Positions 6,174 to 13,482 of a stretch of 13,482 nucleotides of DNA are shown here, piece by piece (the stretch's first letter is position 1; every line of letters starts with the position of its first letter). Origin of the DNA: Rhodospirillaceae bacterium (lineage in GTDB: Bacteria > Pseudomonadota > Alphaproteobacteria > Rhodospirillales > Magnetovibrionaceae). Under the pieces are notes generated by a model, which saw only the letters and a program-made list of their open reading frames with translations, was not told where the DNA came from and searched no databases. The translations under genes and the position numbers were made by a program. The stretch is taken from NCBI GenBank assembly GCA_002401565.1, contig NVTL01000005.1, positions 18,527 to 32,008 on the forward strand, in the 5' to 3' direction.

Positions 6174-8816
6174 ATTGGTGATTTATCGCTTTGCCCAAAA
6201 AATTCTTTATCTGAAACATTAAGGCAATTCAACGATACGGATAGAGCATTCCCAGATCAAGTGTCCGTCCTGCATTTGATTGAAGACCGGGCGAAACAAT
6301 TTCCGCATGATCCTGCTTTGGTTTTTGGGGATCAAACGTTTTCGTATGACCAGATGCTCAATCGCATTGGTGCTATCGCACACAACCTCAAAGGCTTGGA
6401 CGTTGGGCCAGAAGTTTTGGTCGGGGTTTGCTTAAATGATCCGTTGGAAAACATTCTTGCTGTTCTTGGCATCTTAAAAGCCGGAGGAGCTTTTTTGTTG
6501 TTGGATATGGATTACCCAGATGAGCGCCTGTCCTTTACGTTAGAAAATTCTGGTGCACCCTTGCTCATTTCGGACCCAGAGCTCCGAACCCGAATTTCAT
6601 GTGACACCGTAAAGATTGTTGATGCGGCGGATGTCTTGGCTGTTTTGGATGCACCTCGGCGTGAAAAAGATGACGCCCCAGCCAATGGGGACCATATGGC
6701 CTATGTTATTTATACATCAGGTTCGACGGGAAAACCAAAAGGTACGATCTTGCAACATCGTGGGCTTTGTAATTTAGCCTGTGCCCAAGGCCACACTTTT
6801 TCCATTGAACGCCACAGTCGTGTTTTGCAATTTTCTTCCTTCAGCTTTGATGCGTCGGTTTCAGAAATTTTTATGACCTTGTGTCAGGGCGGAGCCTTAC
6901 ATCTTGCCCGCAAAGAAGACATATTGCCGGGTGATGCGTTGTTTGCGGTGTTGCGGGATCAAAAAATTACGCACATTACGGTTCCACCATCGCTTCTTTC
7001 TGTTCTGCCTTATGAACCGCTGCCTGACCTTGATTGTTTGATTGTCGCGGGAGAAATGTGTTCGACAAATGTTGCCGAAAAATGGTCCAAGGGGCGTAAT
7101 TTCTTTAATGCCTATGGCCCCACGGAAAGCACCGTTTGCGCCACCATCAGCAAGTATAGTGGACAAGGGCGTCCGCTGATCGGCCAACCCATTGATAACA
7201 CAAAAATCCATATCTTAGATTCCAACCTTGAACCTGTTGCGATAGGTGTGGTGGGTGAACTGCATATTGAAAGTGTCGGTTTAGCGCGCGAATATATTCA
7301 ACTGGACCGTTTGACCGCAGAGAAATTTATTCAGCATCCCTTTGACCAAAGAGCAGATCAGCGCGTCTATAAAAGTGGCGATTTTGCCCGCTGGCGGGCC
7401 AATGGGGAAATTGAGTTTTTAGGACGAATTGATCATCAGGTTAAAATTCGCGGCTTTCGTATTGAACCCGATGAAATTGCTGCCAATCTTTTGGAACATC
7501 CCCAGATCAAAAGTGCCGTGGTGATTGTGCGCGAAGACGACGGCGCGGACCCCTGTGTGGTTGCCTATATTGTGTTGGCCGATGAAAATACAGAGCTGAA
7601 CGCGTTTCGTGAGTTTCTGCGCAGCAAATTGCCAGAATATATGCATCCGTCTCATATCATTGCATTGCCCACGTTTCCCAAATTGGCCAATGGGAAAATT
7701 GATAGGAAGGCGCTTCCAGCTCCCGGTGCGGGTGGAGCGGACGAAAAAAACATGGCGGGGCTGGCCAGAGATAATATTGAGCTTACCCTAGTTCAGATTT
7801 GGGAAGAGCTTTTAAACCTGCGTCCGGTGAGTGTAACCGAAGACTTTTTTGCCATGGGCGGGCATTCCTTATTGGCGGTCAAGTTGGTGAGCCGTATTCA
7901 ACAGGCTTTTGAACAAAAATTGCCCTTGGACGTCTTGTTCAGTCATTCAACAATTGAATCGTTAGCGCGGGTGATCCGCGAAAATGGAACAAACGGAACG
8001 GAGTGGTCACCCTTGGTCGTGCTGCAAGCGCAAAATGATTCTGACAAAATACCGTTATTCTGTGTCCATCCTGCGGGGGGGAAGGTGCTGAGTTACATCC
8101 ATTTGGCCCGTGCCTTGGGGGATCAATACCCCTTGTATGGGTTGCAGGCGCGTGGCTTTGAAAGCGATCAGGTTCCGTTCGCTGATATCGAAGAAATGGC
8201 AGCGGCGTATTGCGCAGCCCTAAAACAACAACAACCCCAAGGCCCATATCAAATACTTGGATGGTCGGGCGGGGGCATTGTGGCTTTTGAAATTTGCCGC
8301 CAGCTCGAAGCAGCCGGAGACCAAGTGTCGCGGCTGGTTCTTTTGGATGCCTATGCGCCAAGCACTTTACCAGAACATCTGAAAAACTATGATGATGCTC
8401 AGCTAATGATGGCTTTGCTGAGCGACGATATGTCGACGACCTCGTTAGCCGCATTAAGAAAATTAACAGATGAACAGCGCTTGGCTTACCTGACGAAAGT
8501 CCTGTTAGCAGCAGGCATTATTCCCCCCGATTACGGAGCCTCAGAGGTCGCTCGTTTTTTTGCCGTCTACAAAGTAAATTGCAGGCTTGCGCACAGCCCG
8601 ATAGTTGCGCCTATTAAGGGTGAAACAGTCGTCATTCGAGCAGCTGATGAAGGCGTTTTGAGAGAACTTTACGCACCGAACTCAGAAAGCCTCGGTTGGG
8701 AAAAACATGTGGAAAATGACTTGCAAGTGCACACAGTTGCGGGCGGACACAATTCAATGGTTGAGTTTCCATATGTAAATGCCCTAGTCGATGTTTTGCG
8801 AGGGCTGTTAAGGTGA
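5484..8816 (+). CDS. Terminal NRPS: half C domain-A-PCP-thioesterase, predicted aromatic residue
   Basis: This 1110-residue synthetase adds and releases the last residue. Residues 1-230 are only the C-terminal half of a condensation domain. The protein begins at the mid-domain helix (LLEEKQYWLDRL) and keeps HQRYPNDRL (C6-like) and NRHPLFDVAFVFD (C7). C1 to C3, including HHxxxDG, are absent, and an in-frame TGA at 5475-5477 blocks any upstream extension. The A domain (about 260-760) has A3 YTSGSTGKPKG (410-420), A5 NAYGPTES (542-549) and A10 GKIDR (K738). Alignment to PheA gives DASTIAAVCK, close to known Tyr/Phe codes. The PCP has MGGHSL with S795. The thioesterase (about 820-1110) has GWSGGG (nucleophile S928), D955 in LLDAYAP and H1089 in AGGHNSM, a complete triad for hydrolysis or macrocyclization. 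There is no clear ribosome binding site at ATG 5484. Confidence 0.94.
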   Translation: MSILIFDKQLLEEKQYWLDRLASGLEPSGPRLDELRPNVYGGKRGKVSIDVSDDIFQKLSQMTKNGSFLTATVLMASLMICLQKYNNSPAVVVGTPSRKPETGRVDNVLAIIEQIDEQDSFRDLLMKLRKTLLAAYDHQRYPNDRLMNDLGLEDAVNRHPLFDVAFVFDGIHDPLADLCNDITFSFSSTENGLAGVMEFNTDLYHQSSMELLAAYFLNILDEGLEESQTRIGDLSLCPKNSLSETLRQFNDTDRAFPDQVSVLHLIEDRAKQFPHDPALVFGDQTFSYDQMLNRIGAIAHNLKGLDVGPEVLVGVCLNDPLENILAVLGILKAGGAFLLLDMDYPDERLSFTLENSGAPLLISDPELRTRISCDTVKIVDAADVLAVLDAPRREKDDAPANGDHMAYVIYTSGSTGKPKGTILQHRGLCNLACAQGHTFSIERHSRVLQFSSFSFDASVSEIFMTLCQGGALHLARKEDILPGDALFAVLRDQKITHITVPPSLLSVLPYEPLPDLDCLIVAGEMCSTNVAEKWSKGRNFFNAYGPTESTVCATISKYSGQGRPLIGQPIDNTKIHILDSNLEPVAIGVVGELHIESVGLAREYIQLDRLTAEKFIQHPFDQRADQRVYKSGDFARWRANGEIEFLGRIDHQVKIRGFRIEPDEIAANLLEHPQIKSAVVIVREDDGADPCVVAYIVLADENTELNAFREFLRSKLPEYMHPSHIIALPTFPKLANGKIDRKALPAPGAGGADEKNMAGLARDNIELTLVQIWEELLNLRPVSVTEDFFAMGGHSLLAVKLVSRIQQAFEQKLPLDVLFSHSTIESLARVIRENGTNGTEWSPLVVLQAQNDSDKIPLFCVHPAGGKVLSYIHLARALGDQYPLYGLQARGFESDQVPFADIEEMAAAYCAALKQQQPQGPYQILGWSGGGIVAFEICRQLEAAGDQVSRLVLLDAYAPSTLPEHLKNYDDAQLMMALLSDDMSTTSLAALRKLTDEQRLAYLTKVLLAAGIIPPDYGASEVARFFAVYKVNCRLAHSPIVAPIKGETVVIRAADEGVLRELYAPNSESLGWEKHVENDLQVHTVAGGHNSMVEFPYVNALVDVLRGLLR

Positions 8817-8819
8817 GGG

Positions 8820-8835
8820 GTTGCACAATAGCAAC
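8820..8835 (+). repeat. Short inverted repeat after the thioesterase NRPS
   Basis: GTTGC and GCAAC flank a six-base loop (ACAATA) only 4 bases after the TGA at 8814-8816. The five-base stem is perfect, but no T-run follows, so it would be a weak terminator at best. It might slow or trim the transcript end. Low confidence as a functional element. Confidence 0.3.
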
Positions 8836-8919
8836 AATCTAACTGTGTAATAATTTCGTCGTATATGCTATTAGTTGTTTTAGTGTAGAGTTACTAGCCA
8901 TTAAAAGCATATCAATTTT

Positions 8920-8925
8920 TATAAT
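8920..8925 (+). promoter_or_regulatory. Candidate promoter -10 box for the PKS gene
   Basis: A perfect TATAAT lies in the 142-bp AT-rich gap (8817-8958), about 34 bases before the PKS ATG. No good -35 hexamer sits 16-18 bases upstream; the nearest TTGACA-like strings are badly spaced. This is the longest gap and the only AT-rich one among the genes here, so a separate PKS promoter is plausible. AT-rich DNA also yields such boxes by chance. Confidence 0.4.
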
Positions 8926-8930
8926 AAAGC

Positions 8931-8957
8931 ATGAATTTCAAGGTTTATTTAAGGTAA
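8931..8957 (+). other. Possible 8-codon mini-ORF (MNFKVYLR) just before the PKS start
   Basis: An ATG opens an eight-codon frame that ends in TAA one base before the PKS ATG. The likely PKS ribosome binding site (AAGG) lies inside it. No ribosome binding site for the mini-ORF itself is obvious. It is listed because similar short frames precede two other gene starts in this window; coincidence is quite possible. Confidence 0.15.
8951..8954 (+). promoter_or_regulatory. Ribosome binding site of the PKS gene
   Basis: AAGG stands four bases before the ATG at 8959, a slightly short spacing. It favours this start over the next in-frame ATG at 8983, which has only an A/T-rich stretch before it. Starting at 8959 also gives a complete N-terminal docking helix. 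Confidence 0.45.
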
Positions 8958-8958
8958 T

Positions 8959-11900
8959 ATGGAAGCTCGTTATAAAAAATTAATGGCAAATGCCCTGCAT
9001 CGTATTGGTGAGCTTCAAGAACAACTTGAAGTTTCACAGCGCGATGCGAAGGATGACTATGAGCCCATAGCTATTATCGGCCTTGGGTGTCGTTTCCCCG
9101 GTGGTGCGGACAGGCCGGAAACGTTCTGGCAAAATTTGTGCGCGGGAACAGATACGGTCAGTGACGTTCCCAAAGATCGCTGGGATGTGGATGCTTATTT
9201 TGATCCAGCCCGTGAGGCAAAGGGGAAAACCTATTGCCGACAAGCAAGCTTCATTGACGATGTTTATGATTTTGATCCTCAGTTTTTTGGTATTTCACCC
9301 CGTGAAGCCTTGATGATGGACCCGCAACAACGCTTGCTTCTTGAAATTACGTGGCAGACATTTGAAAATGCCAAAATTCCCCCACAACAATTGCGGGGCA
9401 GCAATACGGGTGTTTTTGTCGGCACCATGAGTTACGATTTTTTGCAAACGTTGACCCGTCCTTCTCATCTTGACCTGCACAGCGCAACGGGCGTGGCTTT
9501 AAGTGTGGCGTCTGGGCGCCTGTCTTATTTTCTAGATTTCCAAGGACCCACGTTAACGTTGGATACGGCGTGTTCGTCATCGCTGGTTGCGGTTGATTTG
9601 GCCTGTCAAAGTTTGCGGTCTAAAGAATGCGATCTGTCGTTGGCGGGCGGGGTGAACGTCATGACATCGCCGCTGATGGGCGTGTCTGAGGCGGCCGCCA
9701 ACATGTTGGCCCCAGATGGTCGGTGCAAGACTTTTGATGCGTCGGCTGATGGTTATGGACGCGGCGAAGGTTGCGGTATGATTTTGCTGAAACGGCTTTC
9801 GGATGCGGTGGCAGACAAGGATTCAATCGTTGCTGTTATTCGGGGCTCTGCGGTTAATCATGATGGCCAAAGCAGCGGCCTTACGGTGCCAAACCCTCAG
9901 GCTCAGATGAGTGTGATCAAAACTGCTCTGCACCGCGCCAAAGTTAAACCACAACAGGTGTCTTACGTCGAAGCTCACGGCACAGGAACACCTTTGGGTG
10001 ATCCCATTGAAATTGGCGGATTAGACAGTGTTTATTGCCGTGATCGAAAGCCAGATTCTCCGCTGGTTGTGGGGTCCGTAAAAGCAAACATTGGCCACTT
10101 AGAAGGTGCCGCCGGCATTGCGGCTTTGATTAAAACAGCCCTTGTCGTACAGCACGGAAAAATTCCACCTCATCAACATTTCAATGAACCTAATCCGCAT
10201 GTTGATTGGGAAAATATTGCGATTGAAATTCCAAAGACTAAAATGTCTTGGCCAAATACAGAGGCTCCCCGGTTGGCGGGCGTAAGCTCCTTTGGCTTTA
10301 GCGGCACCAATGCGCATATTATTTTAGAACAAGCCCCAAACCCGACAGAGGTTTCAGACCCTGCACTCACGGCTACATCGTCTGATTATCTTTTAACGGT
10401 GTCGGCAAAAACCAAAGCCGCGCTTAAACAAGCGGTGCGCGATCACTTGAATTTTATTGAGTCCCACACAGATATCTCGATCAAAGATATTTGCTTCAGC
10501 ACCAATACCACGCGCAACCATTTTGAACATCGTTTTGCCGCATCTGTTTGCACGGGCGAAGATGCTTTGGAAAAACTTAAAGCCTTTGATCCGTCTTCGG
10601 CTGATGCTTCGCTTGGCCAAAAACAGCGGGGGGCGGTATTTGTTTTTCCCAAATGTGACCACATCGATGATGTCAACAAACTCATGGCCCAGGCCCGCGA
10701 ACTTTATGACAGGGAATCTGTTTTTAAGGCCAGCTTTGATGCGGTGGCTAAACAGGCTGTACCGCAATTTGAACGCCCTTTGCAGGACGCTTTTGAAGGT
10801 CTGAAAGATAAACAACAGTCCACAGCCTTTGGCCGCGCGGCACGCTTTGCAGCTCAGTATGGCTTGGCCGAACTCTGGAAATCTTGGGGTATACAGGCTG
10901 TTTCGACCCTTGGTGAACAAGATGGTCGGTACGTGGCTGCGTGCATCGCGGGCGTGTTTGGGATTGGGCAAGTCCTTGCCTTGATTTCAGGCGATAACGT
11001 TCAAGATTTCAATGAGCCAGAAATACCCTGTGGGTCCGACCACGTTACACAGCACTCTTATTGGAAAAATCTTCAGGACCAACCGGACACTTTTTCAGCA
11101 GACCTAAAATCGCTAAGCCAATCTGGGGATGCGTTGGTGTTGACCGTTGGCGCGCGGTCGTTGCGGGATGATTTGGGCAAAATGTATGTGGCCGGCCTTA
11201 ATCCTGACTGGGTGGTGATGCATCAAAATACGACGGGCAACCGGGTTGCCTTGCCGAATTACCCGTTTCGGCGAAAAACGTATCGCGTACCTGTTGAAGC
11301 AACGCACTTTTTGGGCCGAGAGAATGCTGAAAAAACGCATCCGTTGTTGGGCGCCCATCAGTCGGATCATCCACATGTGTGGCAAGGGAAAATTGAGACA
11401 AGCCAAACCGCATGGCTGAAAGATCACCGCATTGGTCAACAGAGCATTTTTCCGGGAGTAGCTTATGTCGACATGGTCATCTGTGCTTTTCGGTCCTTGC
11501 ACGCAGACCATGTGGCAAAAATTTCCAGCATAGATTTTGAACAACCGTTGTTCCTTGATGGCGATCTTAAATGTGATCTGAAAACTGAACTAACAAAGGC
11601 CGCAGATGGGGGATATGCCTTTGTCATTTCCAGCCGCACCCAAAACCAGCCTTGGACACGTCATGTGGTTGGCGAGATTGGCCAAGCCGCAAAACCAAAA
11701 AAATCCATCGCCCTAGACACTCTTTTAGACGGCTTCGCAGAAGAACGAGAGGGTCAGGAGTTTTACCAAGCTTGGGCCGAACGGGGCAACCGTTGGCAAG
11801 GCGTATTTCAGGGCATCGATAAGGTCTGGAAAAAAGACAAACACCGCATCGCCCGCATTTCAGTGCCAAGCTCGCTTAAAGACCAAGACCTCTATTTTGC

Positions 11901-13482
11901 CCATCCGGCGATCATGGATGCCTGTGGGCATGTGTTGGCCGATTTTGCCCTTGAAGGGGAACAGTCCGGCCAGTTCATGGTCAAAAAAGTCGGGGAGGCT
12001 TCTTTTTACGGCCCTTTAGCGGGCAAAATTTTGTGGAGCCATGTAACACTTCATGAAGATCAAAGTGATTTACACACACTTTCGGGAAGCCTGACTATTT
12101 TAGATCAACACGGGACGGTCTTGGTCGATGTCAAAGACTGCTCGTTCACTTTTGTTGAAGGTAAAAAAGAACGGGACGAGAAAATCCAAAACAACCTGTA
12201 TGTGGTGGATTGGACAGACATCAAGCTTACGAACACTCACCAGATCCCACCCAAAAATTGGCTTATTCTATCGGACAAAACGGGTTTTGCCGAACAGCTT
12301 GAAAAGGCCTTAACGGCAAAACATTATAAAGTTTACAAAGATGACTTTGATGGTTTAAGCGGTTCTGAACATCCTGTGCACGTGGTTGATTTGCGGGGGC
12401 TTGATCTTTGTGAAATGCACGAAGGCTCTGTCCTTGAAGGGGCCGATGCGGCCGCAGCCCTTTCACAAACGGTTGCTGATCTGCGTGGTTTGACCTCGGC
12501 CAAGATTTTTTTGGTGACACAGGGGGCTTGGGGCCGTGCACCGCAACAAGCTATATTTTGGGGACTGGGGCGCACCTTGGCCTTGGAACAAAGTTCAGTA
12601 TGGGGCGGGCTTGTGGACATCGATTCAGATGTTGGTTTTGAAACCTCAGCCAAACAATTGGTGGGTTTGTTAGACCAAGATACCGGTGAAGATCAAATCC
12701 GTCTGCACGGTGGAAAAGCATTAGCTGCGCGGCTGAACAAAAGGCCTGGCGAACAGGTTTTCTCCCCCCCGGCGGTATTGGATAAAAAAGCCAGTTACTT
12801 GATCACCGGGGGGCTGGGGGCCATTGGTTTGCAAATGGCCCGCTCCTTGGCGGAACGCGGTGCGGGCACCTTAATTTTGATGGCCAGAACACGTTTGCCG
12901 TCACGATCTGAATGGGCTCAGGTGGACCTGAAAACCGATCTGGGCGAAAAAATCAAAGCCATTCAGGTCCTCGAAAGTCTAGGCGCAACGGTTGTTACCG
13001 CTGGTGTAGATGTCTCGGATGCTCAAGCCGTTGATGATTGGTACACGGCCTTTAAAGCTGACAAAAAAGGCAACATCAAAGGCGTTGTGCATGCTGCTGG
13101 ATTTGCCGATCATACGCCCTTTTTAGATCTTGATGCAGCCGCGATGACTGCACATTTGGCACCCAAAATGGGCGGAGCGATTGTCTTGGATCGTTGCCTT
13201 GAAAATGAACCCCTGGACTTTTTTGTGATGCTGTCTTCGGCTTCGGCCTTGTTAAGTTCACCACTTTTGGCGGCGTATGCCGCTGCGAATGCTTTTTTGG
13301 ATGCCTTTGTGTTACAGCGTCGCCAACAGGGCAAACCGGGTTTAAGTGTGGCCTGGGGACCGTGGCAAGACGCGGGCATGGCCGATGACGGCTTTGCCCA
13401 ATCTTTTAAGGCGATCCGTGCCGTATCCCCCTCTGATGCTTTGGAGTTGATGGACAATCTGTGGAATAGCTCAGCAGAATAT
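8959..13482 (+). CDS. Modular type I PKS: docking coil-KS-degenerate AT-DH-KR (3' truncated)
   Basis: The frame is open for 1508 codons to the window end. Residues 1-34 form a charged, heptad-like helix (LHRIGELQEQLE) typical of PKS N-terminal docking domains. The KS (35-460) has the full triad: C205 in TACSSS, H340 in EAHGTGTPLGD and H380 in KANIGH. A KS-AT linker follows from about 478. The AT region (558-770) is alignable but eroded: no GQGSQ-type motif, GHSxG replaced by GEQDG (652-656), and about 140 residues missing. The DH (about 785-1050) keeps H823 and D987. The structural KR half runs about 1055-1270. The catalytic KR has GGLGAIG (1284-1290), K1403, S1427, Y1440 and N1444. No ER is present. 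An ACP would be expected beyond the window. A complete module of this kind would yield an alpha,beta-unsaturated unit after loading by another acyltransferase. It lies after a thioesterase-ended NRPS, so its place in the assembly order is unclear. Confidence 0.93.
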   Translation, partial: MEARYKKLMANALHRIGELQEQLEVSQRDAKDDYEPIAIIGLGCRFPGGADRPETFWQNLCAGTDTVSDVPKDRWDVDAYFDPAREAKGKTYCRQASFIDDVYDFDPQFFGISPREALMMDPQQRLLLEITWQTFENAKIPPQQLRGSNTGVFVGTMSYDFLQTLTRPSHLDLHSATGVALSVASGRLSYFLDFQGPTLTLDTACSSSLVAVDLACQSLRSKECDLSLAGGVNVMTSPLMGVSEAAANMLAPDGRCKTFDASADGYGRGEGCGMILLKRLSDAVADKDSIVAVIRGSAVNHDGQSSGLTVPNPQAQMSVIKTALHRAKVKPQQVSYVEAHGTGTPLGDPIEIGGLDSVYCRDRKPDSPLVVGSVKANIGHLEGAAGIAALIKTALVVQHGKIPPHQHFNEPNPHVDWENIAIEIPKTKMSWPNTEAPRLAGVSSFGFSGTNAHIILEQAPNPTEVSDPALTATSSDYLLTVSAKTKAALKQAVRDHLNFIESHTDISIKDICFSTNTTRNHFEHRFAASVCTGEDALEKLKAFDPSSADASLGQKQRGAVFVFPKCDHIDDVNKLMAQARELYDRESVFKASFDAVAKQAVPQFERPLQDAFEGLKDKQQSTAFGRAARFAAQYGLAELWKSWGIQAVSTLGEQDGRYVAACIAGVFGIGQVLALISGDNVQDFNEPEIPCGSDHVTQHSYWKNLQDQPDTFSADLKSLSQSGDALVLTVGARSLRDDLGKMYVAGLNPDWVVMHQNTTGNRVALPNYPFRRKTYRVPVEATHFLGRENAEKTHPLLGAHQSDHPHVWQGKIETSQTAWLKDHRIGQQSIFPGVAYVDMVICAFRSLHADHVAKISSIDFEQPLFLDGDLKCDLKTELTKAADGGYAFVISSRTQNQPWTRHVVGEIGQAAKPKKSIALDTLLDGFAEEREGQEFYQAWAERGNRWQGVFQGIDKVWKKDKHRIARISVPSSLKDQDLYFAHPAIMDACGHVLADFALEGEQSGQFMVKKVGEASFYGPLAGKILWSHVTLHEDQSDLHTLSGSLTILDQHGTVLVDVKDCSFTFVEGKKERDEKIQNNLYVVDWTDIKLTNTHQIPPKNWLILSDKTGFAEQLEKALTAKHYKVYKDDFDGLSGSEHPVHVVDLRGLDLCEMHEGSVLEGADAAAALSQTVADLRGLTSAKIFLVTQGAWGRAPQQAIFWGLGRTLALEQSSVWGGLVDIDSDVGFETSAKQLVGLLDQDTGEDQIRLHGGKALAARLNKRPGEQVFSPPAVLDKKASYLITGGLGAIGLQMARSLAERGAGTLILMARTRLPSRSEWAQVDLKTDLGEKIKAIQVLESLGATVVTAGVDVSDAQAVDDWYTAFKADKKGNIKGVVHAAGFADHTPFLDLDAAAMTAHLAPKMGGAIVLDRCLENEPLDFFVMLSSASALLSSPLLAAYAAANAFLDAFVLQRRQQGKPGLSVAWGPWQDAGMADDGFAQSFKAIRAVSPSDALELMDNLWNSSAEY
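10630..11268 (+). other. Degenerate acyltransferase domain inside the PKS
   Basis: Segments still align with a normal AT: GAVFVFP then ARELYDRESVF (start of AT), YGLAELWKSWGI followed by YVAACIAGVFG (around the active site), YWKNLQDQPDTF (late AT), and MYVAGLNPDW followed by VALPNYPF (post-AT linker). The glutamine-rich motif before the oxyanion hole is gone, the serine position is Q654, and the region holding the AFHS histidine is deleted. The reading frame is uninterrupted and flanking domains are intact, so the remnant is tolerated and may serve as scaffold or docking surface for a trans AT. Confidence 0.82.

Noticed and set aside
7939..8454. Long open frames on the minus strand, such as 7939-8454, 10393-10971 and 11113-11544
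   Set aside because: They lie wholly inside well-supported synthase genes, show no recognisable domain and have basic, Cys/Pro/Arg-rich composition typical of antisense frames.
1..13482. tRNA, rRNA, CRISPR array, insertion sequence or attachment site
   Set aside because: Nothing of the kind was seen; coding regions cover nearly all of the window and the gaps are too short.

Overview
The window is one stretch of a bacterial nonribosomal peptide / polyketide gene cluster, with every gene on the + strand. Five long coding regions fill almost all of it; the first and last run off the ends. The base composition is moderate, and the short gaps, ATGA junctions and mixed NRPS/PKS content suggest a Gram-negative bacterium, possibly a marine proteobacterium. 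That taxonomic guess is weak, because no housekeeping gene is present.

Layout. (1) 1-521: the 3' end of an NRPS gene, namely the last part of an epimerization (E) domain with a C-terminal communication tail. (2) 518-3697: a one-module NRPS, C-A-PCP, whose A-domain specificity residues read DAWFLGNVVK, a classic leucine code. (3) 3733-5445: a cobalamin-type radical SAM protein that resembles the PhpK family. (4) 5484-8816: an NRPS with only the second half of a C domain, then A (code DASTIAAVCK, aromatic/tyrosine-like), PCP and a type I thioesterase. (5) 8959-13482, open at the 3' end: a modular PKS, docking coil-KS-eroded AT-DH-KR. It lies behind a 142-bp AT-rich gap that holds a candidate promoter.

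How the genes may work together (inference). A D-residue made by the upstream synthetase passes by a COM-type docking pair to the leucine module. The chain then goes to the aromatic module and is released by the thioesterase. The radical SAM enzyme sits exactly where the first half of the next C domain should be: the leucine synthetase ends in a PCP-to-C linker, and the next synthetase begins at the middle of a C domain. This looks like a synthetase split inside a C domain, with a radical SAM gene placed at the break. The remaining half lacks the HHxxxDG active site, so the step between Leu and the aromatic residue is not explained by the visible parts.

The second anomaly is in the PKS. Its AT is still alignable but has lost the GQGSQ-type motif, the GHSxG serine and about 140 residues. 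It must therefore be loaded by an acyltransferase acting in trans, or not at all. These two eroded catalytic domains, with the radical SAM gene at the split, are the best candidates for new biology here.
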